A stretch of 64,000 bases of DNA, taken from Entomortierella parvispora (Eukaryota > Mortierellomycota > Mortierellomycetes > Mortierellales > Mortierellaceae). Shown piece by piece: positions 32,843 to 44,020 of the stretch. The stretch lies in contig OY752150.1 in the NCBI GenBank assembly GCA_963573315.1, positions 248,001 to 312,000 on the forward strand, read 5' to 3'. Within the stretch, counting starts at the first letter, position 1, and each line of letters opens with the position of its first letter. The translations under genes were made by a program, and so were the position numbers. The notes under the pieces were generated by a model. The model was given only the letters and a program-made list of their open reading frames with translations, made no database searches and had not been told where the DNA came from.

Positions 32843-34207
32843 ATGACATCGACGGCATCCTCTTCCTCCTCCGCTGTTGCACCTGCACCAGTGTCCCACA
32901 GCTTTGCGCGCTACAAGGCTAATAACATTGTGGAGGATGGCGATCTGGTCGTACTCTACTTGGTACCTGCCCACAATTGTTGCTCTATCTGTTGCGACAA
33001 AGTTGGAGACGCTATCAGTAGCCGCCGGCTCTTGCTGACTGGTTTTTTTTTCTCCCTACAAACATTGCACCAACTAGAGCAAAGAGAATGTCATTCTCAT
33101 TCGCGTCGACGCCAATGAAACTTTTAATTGCAAGTTTGGAAGCTATCGCCATGCGGACATGATCGGCCTCGAATACGGGACAAAGCTCGGATCCAACACT
33201 GGACGTGGATTCCTTTACTTACTGTTTCCAACCCCAGAGCTTTGGACTTTGATCCTCCCTCACCGGACGCAGATCCTCTACGTGGCCGATATCTCGTTTA
33301 TTATGAACTTTTTAAATCTTAAGCCGGGCATGTCCATGATTGAATCTGGTACTGGATCGGGTTCATTTTCACACTCCATTGCGCGCACATTGGCCCCGAC
33401 GGGTCATTTGTATTCGTTTGAATATCATCAAGAACGCGTCAATGCCGCAACAAAAGAATTTGAAGACCACGGGCTCTCGGATATGATCACGTTGAGATGC
33501 AGAGATGTCTGCAAAGATGGCTTTGACCTCGTGGATCGAGTTGACGCAGGTATTTACGTTATTTTTATTTTTATTCATGTTCGGTTTACTGCTCTTTCGT
33601 TCAGGAGCTAGTGTTGACACCTTTTCCATTGGTGTTTGTTCTTCCCCTGATAGTCTTTTTGGATCTCCCTGCTCCCTGGGAGGCGGTCGCTTCTGCCAAA
33701 CGAGCATTCAAAAAAAACAAAATTGGCAAAATTTGTACATTTAGTCCTTGCATCGAGCAGATTTCTAAAACCGTCACTGCCTTGAGCGAACACAAGTTTG
33801 TGGACATTCAAATGTACGAGTGCTTGATTCGGTTCCAAGAAGTTCGGATCTTGCCCATCTTGACCATTGAGGAGGCCATGGAAAAGGAGCGGATCCATGA
33901 GAGTAAACGACAAAAAGCTCTTCCGCGTGTTCTTCGCGATTCGTACTTGAAGGCAACCGCAAAAGCTAACGAGGACGAGGAGCTACCACCCGCAAAGCGC
34001 GTGAAACTTGAGGAGCAACAGGAAAACGACAATGATGCAAACAACAGGGACTCATCTTTGCCTGGGACCCCTGCAGAGTTTGAGGCGAGTGGCAAAACTG
34101 TTACCACAACAAAACTTCCTGTGGAACAACGCGGCCACACGAGTTATCTTCTCTTTGCCACGTTACCGCCTTCCGTTGACTCTTTACCTGTCGTCACAAT
34201 GGAATAA
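32843..34207 (+). CDS. TRM61: tRNA (adenine-58-N1)-methyltransferase catalytic subunit
   Basis: Trm61 (Gcd14), with Trm6, makes m1A58 in the T-loop of tRNA, notably initiator tRNA. Exons 32843-32962, 33078-33549, 33654-34207 give 381 aa. Seen: the family's N-terminal NIVEDGDLVVLYL and NETFNCKFGSYRHADMIG; AdoMet motif I MIESGTGSGSFSHSIAR; the acidic motif II YSFEYHQERV; and VDAVFLDLPAPWEAV (motif IV) spanning the exon 2/3 junction. The C-terminal ~70 residues are a low-complexity acidic/Gln stretch before a conserved HTSYLLFATL end. It converges on TRM9 with only ~120 bp between stop codons. Confidence 0.93.
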
Positions 34208-34326
34208 AAAAGAACAAATAGGGCGTAATTGGTCCAAAGGCGCTGGCTGGGGTCAGTGTCATCATGATTGGTTTTTTTTTTCTTTTTTTTCTTTTTTTGC
34301 ATGAATCTCTGTGTCCATTAAGGTCT

Positions 34327-36525
34327 TTAGTTACTAGTCTTTTCAAGGATGCACCACCAATTATCGCGATCGTAGCCCTGTTGAACAATAGAGGCCTTGT
34401 TGGTCTTTGTGACCAAATCCTCAAGCTCGCCCTTTTGGAAAAGGTGATAATACCGATTATAAACAGGCGCAGCCTCTGGGGTGGACGTTGCTGATGAGGA
34501 CGCATCTGCACTAGATTCTTTTGGTTGCTGTTGGGCAAGTGACAAAGACGACAAAGTCGCTGCAGCTGCAGGGGTCGAGTGTGGTCCCTCCTGTTCCTGC
34601 GGCTTCTCCTCCTGAATTTCCTCCTTATTGTCCAAAGATACCTCTTGAAGGGCCTGGGCGATAACCGCGTCCTTTTCAACAGAATCCGTCTCTTTGACTT
34701 CTAGATCCTTCTTTGCCCTGTCCTCCCCTTCCTCTCCTTGCTTCAGGGACTTTTTTCTATCCTTTTTCTTGACACCTTGCGGCCTAGATGGGGCCTTGAC
34801 CTTGACTTTGGGTTCTGCCTTCTTGGGCATAGCCCAGGGAACAAACACATCCTGGACATCCTTATCAAAATCACGCTTGCCTGTCTGTTCTAAAGCCCAG
34901 ACAAAGATCAAGACCCGACCACCCAAACGCACTACCCTCAAGATTTCCTCGATCGCAGCCATGCGTCGCTCGGGCGAAATGAAATGATGGATTACCGCAA
35001 TTGAGATGGCAAAGTCCTATTTCAACACAAAACCCAACGTTTTTGCAAGACCGATCAATGGAGGGAGGGAGGAAAGAAAGACGGATTGAGTAAGAAGAAG
35101 AGTGTGTGTGAGCGTGTGTGCGTGTGTGTATGTGATAGAGAGGGTGTAAGTGAATGTGTGTATGTGAGCGATAGCGAGAGAGAGACAGACAGACAGACAG
35201 ACAGAGAGAGAGCATGCGCAGAAACGACAGGATCTCTGTTAGTTTTCTTGTCCTTGGTGCATTCAATCATTCATTCATTCATTTTCTCCGTCTCTTCCGT
35301 CTCTTCCAGTTCTGCTGTCTGTTTTCGCTCAATTGCATGATATTTTTTTTAGGCAACAAACATTGCTTCAGTCCGCAGATGCAATTTATCTCTCTCTGTG
35401 CCTCGATGTTTTCCAATTGGTTGTCGCGGTGTTGTCTGTCCTTTTGATGTTGTTTGTTGTAGCTTTCCTATAGCTTTTCTATCCGTGTCTCATTCACCAT
35501 CATTCAGTCATTTATCTACTTTGTACTTACAAAGAATTCGGGTCTATAAGGGAGTGAGAGTCCGTCACAGACCATGGCCTCGTGTCCTCGTTCACCACAG
35601 ATGCTGATCAAATTGGAGCTCCTGTGATTTTGTATATAGTCCCGAAGGAAAAAAAAAACAACAAAAAAGGAAAGGATCGGTCAACATTGATGGAGAGAAA
35701 GAGAGAGGGAGAGAGGGAGAAGGGAAAGTCAGCATGGGTCACCATTTGATTTTCTTGTTCCTTTCACGCGCCTCCAATAAACAAGAAATGAAGAAACGAA
35801 AAGAAAACAATGGCAAAGGACAGCCAGTGGAGGCCATGCGTAGATTGCATAGAAAAAGAGAGCAAAAGAGAGAGAGAGAGGGGTTTTACCTGTCAGATCC
35901 GACCATAAACAACTTTGGATTGACACCAATGTACTTTCCGTTTCCACAGCCGACATCAGCCCCAACGAAACCTGGGGGCATTGTAGTCAGAAACTCTTCT
36001 ACCACTGGCCATGGCTGTGTTTGAGTAGAAAAGTGAATCAAAAGAGACAAAGAGATAAATTAATTAGTGTCCCCATGCAAAAAAACGAACAGACAGAGCG
36101 AGAAGAGAAAAAAAGATATGATCACGCCCAAGCCCAAGGGAAAAGGGAAGGAAAAGGAATCGATTTTGATCCCGAGATCAGGGTGCGGAGCAAATAACGG
36201 AATTAATGAATGAGAGGGAACACAGAGCCACAGGAAAGGCAGGTGTCTGCGGATCGAGTGGGGTGCGCGAGGGGGAAGGGAAGGGGAACCAAAGGAAAGA
36301 AAATGAGCCAAGGAAAAAAAAGAAAGAAAGAAAGAAGCGAGAAAATATAAATAAACACAACACAAGACGCACCTTGTAGCGTGTGGCCGAGAAATGGGGA
36401 GCAATGACCTGGTAGACATCGTGAACGAACTGCTGCTCCTTCTGCTCGGGGGTCATGGCCGGCTCTGGGACGCGGAAGGGCGAGGGCACATGGAGGGGGT
36501 TCTTTTGCGGAGGAGGGGCGGCCAT
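34327..36525 (-). CDS. TRM9: tRNA wobble-uridine carboxymethyl methyltransferase (Trm9/ALKBH8-type)
   Basis: Trm9, with Trm112, methylates cm5U34 to mcm5U34 in tRNA anticodons. Exons 36373-36525, 35890-36014, 35531-35621, 34327-35016 give 352 aa. Motifs: QFVHDVYQVIAPHFSATRYKPWP at the N-terminus (near-invariant in Trm9/ALKBH8), AdoMet motif I ADVGCGNGKYIG, then FDFAISIAVIHHFISPERR. The C-terminal YYHLFQKGELEDLV and YDRDNWW close the fold. Between them (about residues 195-300) is a Lys/Glu/Gln-rich insertion absent from the 279-aa yeast protein. Divergent from the TBRG1-like gene (514-bp spacer). The intron before the last exon (35017-35530) carries TG and AGAC microsatellites. Confidence 0.92.
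35100..35215 (+). repeat. TG-rich and AGAC microsatellites in a TRM9 intron
   Basis: An interrupted GTGTGTGTGAGC-type run (35100-35165) is followed by GAGAGACAGACAGACAGACA (35178-35205). Both lie in the 514-bp intron 35017-35530. Confidence 0.75.
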
Positions 36526-37039
36526 TGCGGACGGCGATGGATGCAATGGGTGGAAAACAAGAATGAAGGAAAAAAAAAAAGAAAAAAAAATCGCAGAAAA
36601 GAAACAGAACAGAAGGGACAGGAGAGGGGGAAAGCACACCTGCAAGGTGAGAGACAGAACACTCGCTGCACGGCCCACGACATGAATGTCCACACTTTCC
36701 CACTCTCTGTTTCTCGTGTCCTGTCCTTTCCTTTCCTTCCTTCCTTCCTTCTCTCCCTTCTTCACCTTTAGCTTCTTCTTCTTCTTCTTCTTCTCTTTCT
36801 TCCTCTTCCCTCCCTCCCTTTTCTTCACCCACACACCCACTCGCCCGCTCACCTTCTAATATCCTCTCAACCACCAACGCGCACCACCGCCTGATTCGCT
36901 TCCCCTCCTTGGAAAGAATACATTCCTCCTCCCTGAATCTCAATCTCGGCCCTCCCGCGTCATTGCATCCACCCACCCGGCCACTAGACCCTCCTCTTGG
37001 ACACAGATCCTCCCGGGACCCATCTCAGCGAATGACCTC
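36526..37039. promoter_or_regulatory. Divergent spacer TRM9 / TBRG1-like gene
   Basis: 514 bp with mirror-like composition: purine-rich next to TRM9 (36550-36640) and CTT/TTC-rich in the middle (36715-36830). Shared control of the two genes is possible but not shown. Confidence 0.4.
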
Positions 37040-40000
37040 ATGTCCTTCAAAGAAAAGTACCTGAGATTGCGCGAGCGCTTCGACAGGGTCTCTGCGGTAA
37101 GGCGCACCAGGCGTTTTCCTCTCTTCTCGTTGCCTCCCTCCCTTCTATCTGCAGTCCTTTTTCTAACTGCCATGCATAATGTTGTTGTGAACAAACAAAT
37201 GACAGACCCAGCGCCAGTACACAACCGACCTTCAGTCTGCACGCAACAAGACCCGGAGGCTCAAGGACGAGAACAAGTAAGCTTCTATCCTCTTCTGCTT
37301 CCCCCCTGGTGGGGCGCGCCCTGGCTCGAGCGCGTCCTGCATCCCGGCTCTGCTTCCTGCTTCCTGCTTTCTCTCCGCCCCTCCCTCCCTTTGCTGACAG
37401 CCAGTTGGTCATCACATCATATTGTTTTATTCCCCCCCGCCACCACCGTGCAGCAGCCGGTTGCTGCGACGGCATAGAACCCAAAACCCCTTGGCTGCCG
37501 TTGGGCCGATCTTTTTTGTTTCTCTTCTTTTCTCCCCTCTTCTTTCCCCTCGTTCTCCTGTATCAGCTTTTCTGTGTGCTCAGAATACGACCTTGATATG
37601 AATGCTAATCTTTTCTGAAATCAATCAACCAACGCACTAGCCACCTGCTCGACCTTCTGAGCGATATCCAACAGATGACAGGCTCTGGGTAATTTGTCAA
37701 CCCTCTTTTATTGCAGGAGCCGCTGTCCTACGTGAGGCAAGCGCGCGAGCGTTGATCGTGATTTCCAAGCTCTAACGCACACGCTCTTCGCCCACGTTTC
37801 TTTCATTAGGCCAACAACCGATAGTGACACGTCCATGGACGATCTTAGCGACGACGATGATGATGAGGATGACGATGACGTTATGCGTCCCAGAGCACCG
37901 ACGGATAGTCGCACAAACAATACTGCTACTGGTCGTTCAACAACTACGCCGTCAGCCAAAAGTCGAAAAGGTGATTTTTCAACCAGAGGACACAATAGGA
38001 CAATGGGGTTTCGTGATCATAGTTTTCCAGTCGGTCATCCTGGCGCGCGCGCCCAATGTATGTTATTACCCACCCCTTCTTTCAATTACTGATTCTTCTA
38101 TTTCTCTTTCTATTTTTATGGTTCAAACCGGCTCCCTAGACAACAACCAGACTGGATATGAAGGCAACGGTCATGCAGAGGGGGGGCGTGATAACGGACA
38201 AAGATCAAATCACAATGGCAACTATTCACACCAAGACCACCGCCGTGACGTACACTTGCAACAGGACCCAATGCAGTATCACCAGCAACAGCCTCAGCAA
38301 CACCTACAGCTGCAGCATCAGCAACAACAGCTGCAGCAGCAAAGTATCACCGCCTCCAGCACTGTCAACAATGGTTCGTCCAACATGAAACAGGAGAGGG
38401 CGGATGGCGAGGCTGCTCCAAAGCAGACACGACGAGCAACGGCAAGTTGTTAACAAGTCAATACCAGAAAACAAAAAAACAAGAAAAAAAAACACAAAAT
38501 TAATCTAGAAAATAGAGAATAACACGGCGAGGTGCCAGGGTGGTGAGGGCGGAGGGGAGCGGAGAGCGGGATAAAAGGAAACCACGCGAGCAGGATCGTG
38601 CAGAGGTCAAGAGTTCCTTGGAAGCTCATACCTGATTTGTCTCTATTCATATAGAAACGAGCAGATCGCGGCCGCCCCCGGGCCGTCGTCCCTCTCAAGA
38701 CGAACCCTGATGGATCACTCAACTACCCCATAGTTGTCGGCAGAGGAACGAATGAAGTCATTATCGAAAATATGGGTATGTATATACTCTTGCGTCCGTG
38801 ATCCCCGCGCGTGTTGAAGGTGGTTTGGAGTGACAGGGGCGGACCAAATTGCAAAATGAGATCTGGTGTGATCATTGCACAGGTGAAGAAAGACAAAATG
38901 CTACCTTTGGCTAACGCTTCCTGCACGCTGGACGTCGTGGTAGGGCGGATCGTCTGGAACGGACGAGGATACCACAACCATCGGTACATCTTCCCGGTGG
39001 GATTCCGCAGCAAAAAACAATATACCTCGCTCTCGGACACATCCAAGAAAACCTATTTCATCAGCGAGATCCTGGACGGCGGAGAACAACCCATTGTACG
39101 CATCCTTCCGCCCTCTCTCTGCCCCCTTTTTTCCTTTTTCTGTTTTGCACTCGTCCTCTTCCTGCCTTTACAGGTTACTGCAGATCTTTTGTTGTGAGGT
39201 AATGTTGACGCTTTTTTTTCACTTTTTATTTTTTTTGGGTCCTTTGCCGAAAATAGTTTCAAATCACATTGGAGGATATGCCTGAAAAGGTCTTTCAACA
39301 CTCGTCTTCCAGTGGCGCCTGGGAATTGGCACTCAAAGGACTCATGGAATTGGGCTTTAATGCAAAAACACACGCGTCTGGACCGGACATGTACGGCTTG
39401 ACGAACCTGGGCGTGATCAAATATATTCAAGAGATGCCCAACGCGCACCGATGTCGGCGGTACATGCCTCTGAAATGGATCGTGGATGAAGAGGATGACA
39501 ATGCTGACTCGTCTTCACATGCTGGCTCGGTCGGACCGGGAAGCAAATCCCCAGGCAGGAAGAAAAAGATCAATAACAGCCTCTATGCCAGTAACCACGA
39601 AGTGCTCGTATCGACGATGGAGGAGGCCCGCAACAGAGAAGGCCGCAACAACGATCATTTGGCACCAAAGCCTTATCAAGTACGAAAGTACACGAAACGC
39701 AAAACCAACCCATCGCCGCCAGTTCCGTCCACAGATCCGTTCATGGCGACCGCCGCGTCCTCTCTACAGGCGACACCGTCCAGTTTGGTCCCCAGGGACA
39801 GAGGAGGCTACAGAGATGAAGGACAACAGAGTGTTTCTTGGATTATAAAACAGGAATCAAACATGGATCACACCGCCGCGTCCTCGTCCAACATGGCTTA
39901 TTCGGATCGCTTGTACTTGGAGCCTCAACGCGTTCCGTTACTCAGCCCAAGCCACAAAGAGTCGCCTCACCACCATCACCATCATCATCACCATCACGAC

Positions 40001-40060
40001 CAGCACTATCGCTCACAGCATCGCACTCATCCTCATGACAGTTCTATCCACGAGCCTTGA
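37040..40060 (+). CDS. FYRN/FYRC-domain protein resembling TBRG1/NIAM
   Basis: Exons 37040-37096, 37206-37276, 37641-37688, 37810-38057, 38140-38441, 38655-38775, 38944-39095 and 39257-40060 give 600 aa. An N-terminal coiled coil (FKEKYLRLRERFDRVSATQR...LKDENNHLLDLL) is followed by an acidic run and a Gln/His-rich stretch. An FYRN domain comes next (YPIVVG...GRIVWNGRGYHNHRYIFPVGF), then FYRC (FISEILDGGEQPIFQITLED) and a tail with DMYGLTNLGVIKYIQ...AHRCRRY. The coiled coil, FYRN/FYRC and that tail occur in the same order in animal TBRG1, a nuclear growth regulator. The intron after exon 5 has a GC donor (ACG|GCAAGT), forced by phase. The C-terminus has ~10 His in a row. A nuclear, chromatin-related role is inferred from the domains. 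Confidence 0.83.
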
Positions 40061-40668
40061 TCTCTACAGACAGGATCGTCTTTTTTTCTTTCTTTGCCAT
40101 CTCTTTTCTTCCTCCTTTCCTCCCACTTTGTGATTCTATTTCCCTTTGAGCAAAAAAGTGCCTTCACTCTTTTTTTTTTCTTCCTTTCTTCCCATTCCCC
40201 CCCCCCCCCCCATTGTTCTTATACTCTCGTCGTAGAGAAACTCCGTACATCATATTCCCTGTATTCATAATAAGTGGCGAACGACATCATAGTCCTTTGC
40301 TCCTTTCTCTTTCTACATACATATACCGTCCTGTCCATACGAGAACACCCCCTCCTCCCCTCCTCCCCACCAAACAAACAATGGACTTTTCCAGCTCCAA
40401 TCAGTCTAGTCCAGTTCAGTCCAGTCCAGTCCAGTCCAGTGGCGTGTTTCTGTTGTGACATTTTCTAGCCCAAATATTGATATTGCTGTTGCTGTTTGTT
40501 GCAGACGATTTGCTTGCTCCATGGTCTCGTGACGTCCTGTTCAATGATTCTGTGTTCCGCCCTTTGTCCATTGTATTCCTGGTTGGAGATTCATTGCTGA
40601 TGTGATATTTTTTTAATGAGATATTTCTGACTTGCGCTAGTTCCTGAAAGAGGCGAGAGGGGTTTTCC
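40061..40668. other. Convergent 3' region, TBRG1-like gene / TRM112
   Basis: About 600 bp with a 13-C run (40198-40211), a CAGTCCAGTC repeat (40408-40440) and pyrimidine tracts. No gene seen. Confidence 0.4.
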
Positions 40669-41306
40669 TTAGACCTCATGTTCAGCCAAAAGCATGTTGG
40701 GGATACCATCACGGATCACGTAGATATGTTGGCAATTTGGGCAGACCATCTTTCCGGATCTGATGTGGGTCTATAAGAACGGGAACAGAGAATCTCGGGT
40801 TGTCAATAACATGGTTTTTGCATCGATCAAGAAACAAAAAAAAAGATGAAAAGTTCGGTTGTCCTCAATTGAATTGGTATCCTTTGGGGGTGAGGGGAGG
40901 CTTACCTCGAGAATCACGCGGTGGAGGATCTGAAGGAACTCGTCGTTGTAGGCGGCATCGGCGGGCATCGTTGCTGGGAGATCGTTGATATCGAGCTGAG
41001 AGGGAGAGAAAATCGCGAAAAGATAGAAGACAGGAAGTGTTCAGTGCTCTTGTTCTCGAGATATTGTGTTTTTATCCCGCTTTTCAAGGGATTTGTTAAA
41101 TGATAGGCGAAGGAATCTGCAAATACCTTCAAGCAGGTGGAGACCAAGGCTTCATATTCAATCTTTCCGAGCATGTTTCTCAAGAAGTCCTCGTTCAACT
41201 CTGCCTCCTCCTGTTCCAGCACGACTTCCTGGAGCTGAAGGGGAAAGTTGTTGGCGTTGCATCCCTTGACGTGGCACTGGAGCATGTTGTGTGTAATGAG
41301 TCTCAT
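40669..41306 (-). CDS. TRM112: Trm112 multifunctional methyltransferase activator
   Basis: Trm112 is the small zinc-binding subunit that stabilises and activates Trm9, Trm11, Mtq2 and Bud23. These act in tRNA, release-factor and 18S rRNA methylation. Exons 41127-41306, 40906-40995 and 40669-40770 give 123 aa, close to the 135 of yeast. The N-terminus MRLITHNMLQCHVKGC supplies Cys11 and Cys16. CPNC near residues 100-103 supplies the other pair, so all four zinc ligands are present. It ends with the conserved IRDGIPNMLLAEHEV. Divergent from its client TRM11 across 248 bp, with the client TRM9 ~4 kb away. Confidence 0.94.
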
Positions 41307-41554
41307 GATGGATATATGTGTATGTGGGGGGAGGATTAGATGAAGAAGGATGGGCGGTCTGTCGATGATGTTCTTTGAAAGATGCAGAGAATGAATGAAT
41401 GAGTCTTGAATGCAAGCAAGAAAAAAAAAAGAAAAAAAAAATTCAACAATACTAAGCCACGGGAATCCACCAGGCCGTTGCATGCCTTTCTTTTTTTTCC
41501 TTGTTCTCCACCCTCTTGACCTTGCATTAGAGACACATCTCCATTCATTACTCC
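41307..41554. promoter_or_regulatory. Bidirectional promoter region TRM112 / TRM11
   Basis: Only 248 bp separate the two start codons, so both promoters must lie here. It contains two A-rich runs (41423-41431 and 41434-41443). No TATA box or other defined element was recognised. Confidence 0.55.
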
Positions 41555-43832
41555 ATGCCGCACTTTCTCATTCAGTTTGCTCAGCAGCACGAGGAGGTAA
41601 CCCTATCGTTCTTTGACGAGGGCAGATACGCTTGCAACGGTGTACATGCAGCTAATGAACCATCCTTCAATACCAAAAATGCTAGTTTCGCTTGCCAGAG
41701 CTGGAAGCCCTCGCCACGATAGAAAATGTCCAGATGACCTACGAACCCAGCGACTACAGTCTCGAGGTACTTATCCCAGGAACCTTCATCCAACCACAGG
41801 ATCTAAAGTGTGGAAAACTCGAGCGTCTGTGGATCATGCAAACTCATTCATCGCGTACTTTTTTCTTCTTACCCGCGTGTAGTCGCCCTTTTTAATTGTC
41901 GAGATTGAATCTGCAGAGAAAGCTGCCTTGTTGTTGAAGCGAGCCATCCTCATCAAGTAAATACTCTATGGAGTTTAGAGATGATTGCACTAAGCGCTCT
42001 CACAGGATATGGATCGCAAATCTCAGATGGGCGCTTCGTCGTGACCACATTTGAAGAAAAAGAGTCGGAAGCTAACATTGTTGACTTGGAACGCAAACCC
42101 AACTATAGGACCATCACTGAACTGTGGGCGACTGGATCATCATGGGAAGACGTGATTGAAAGAGTCAAGGAGCATCCTGAGCGCTGGGTAAACAAATGAC
42201 TTTCTTGCTTCGTTAGGATCGTGGGATACGGAGGCGCAATGCCTTTAACAAAACATGATTTTGACTCATCCCTGGTTTCTGTGGCTGACCATCAACAAAC
42301 TATTATCTCTTTATCGTAGCCCCAGTACCTTCACTGCTCATTCAAGTTCTCAGTGGTGACTTTTGGAGGCACGATCGAGATGAAGGACAAACCACCATTG
42401 ATCAACCGATTCTCGTTCACTGGATTCCAAGGAAAAATTGATTTGAAGACACCCGAGGAAGAGTTCCTGCTGATTGCCGATTATGGAATCGATCCCAACG
42501 TTCATGTTGCCCATACGTTTTACATGGGACGTCTGGTAAGTAGCGGGGAGCAGAAAGAGTCATGGAACCTGGCCATGCAAAAAAAGGCAAGGAAGAGGGC
42601 TCAAGTAACTGATCTAACGTTCGTATACTTTGTCAATGCAGGTTGGCCATGGAAAGCGCGAGTTGATTGACAAGTTTAATGTGAAGAAGCGGAAATATAT
42701 CGGCAACACGACCATGGATGCAGAGCTTTCTTTGATCATGGCTAACCAAGCCCTTTGTGGACCTGGAAAGTTGGTCTATGATCCGTTTGTGGGTACGGGA
42801 AGTTTCTTGATGACCTGTGCGCATTTCGGAGCCATGACGGTCGGAAGCGATATTGATGGAAGACAGATCCGAGGCAAAGGAAAAGCCAGTATTCAATCCA
42901 ATTGTGAACAGTATAACCTCAAGGGAAGAGTCTTGGACGCACTCGTCTTTGATGTCTGCCATTCACCCTGGAGGACATTCAAGGAGGGCTTGTTCGACGC
43001 TATTGTGACTGATCGTAAGTTTTGTCAATGTTGCTCTTTCTGAGTCGGTTGATACAGTATCGCTTGGATTCTTACATTGCTAGTTCTTGCGCGAATTGTA
43101 GCCCCATACGGTGTCCGTGCAGGAGCAAAGACTTTGGGACGCAAGGATCAGAGCAAACAGGCGACAGAGCCCAGGATGGCGGTGAACGAAGGTGTTCACG
43201 CTCATCTGTAGGTGACATTGTTTTTTCTTTTACCAGGACGTGTCTGCTTTTCTGATTGATCATACCTCTGACCCGTTCTTTTTTTTTTTTTTGTGCCGTC
43301 TGCAAAAAAACGATAACCAATCAGTCTCCCCGACTACGTCCCACCCACAAAGCCCTACGAGATGACCGAAGTCGTGGCTGATCTCTTGATGTTTGCAGTC
43401 AAGAACTTGGTTCGAGGAGGACGTCTTGTCTACTGGTTGCCAACCGTGACTGAGGATTACAGCATTGATGACCTTCCTACCCACCCTTGCATGGAACTGG
43501 TTGCAAACTGTGAGCAGGCCTTTGGACAGTGGTCCCGTCGATTGATCACAATGGAGAAGGTCAAGGACTGGGATGGTCATGCCCCCCTGGGTGCTCCTTC
43601 TGGTGAGATGAACAAGTCCAAGACTGGCCCCAGCCAACAGGGCCATTTCGGTTTCCGCGATCGCTACTTTGCCTTTTCCGCCGTCGAGAACGCTCAGAGG
43701 AAAAAGGACCTGAAGGAGGCTTTCCAGGCCGGCGGCAAGGAGGCCGTGGCGGCTTACATGCGGCAGTTGGAAGACAAAAAGAACAAGGCGGCAGCTGCTG
43801 CCGCTGCTGCTGCCGCTGCACAAGAGAGCTGA
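41555..43832 (+). CDS. TRM11: tRNA (guanine-10-N2)-methyltransferase catalytic subunit
   Basis: Trm11, with Trm112, makes m2G10 in tRNA. Exons 41555-41596, 41686-41766, 41883-41956, 42109-42187, 42320-42535, 42642-43014, 43102-43207 and 43325-43832 give 492 aa. The N-terminal region with FRLPELEAL and ITELWATGSSWEDV is the THUMP-like RNA-binding part. The Rossmann methyltransferase follows: motif I YDPFVGTGSFLMTC, then the catalytic TDPPYGVRAGAK split across the exon 6/7 junction. LVYWLP and the tail GHFGFRDRYFAFS close it. The protein ends with a Lys-rich helix and a 12-Ala run coded by GCTGCTGCC repeats. The start is chosen because MPHFLIQFAQ matches Trm11 N-termini. Confidence 0.93.
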
Positions 43833-44020
43833 TCGCCGTAAAAGTCGTTCCCCCACCTTAATAAAAACAAGACTTTGAAAATCATGAGTTGAGAGCACGC
43901 GAAAGGAACGCCCCTCCAATAATACAAACATTGGGCAAAATCCACATTCTCAGCCCAGTTCGCCTGTACATGGTGTGGATTTGGAGTAGTTCATTGGTTA
44001 AATACAAGGCACGAAGTTTC

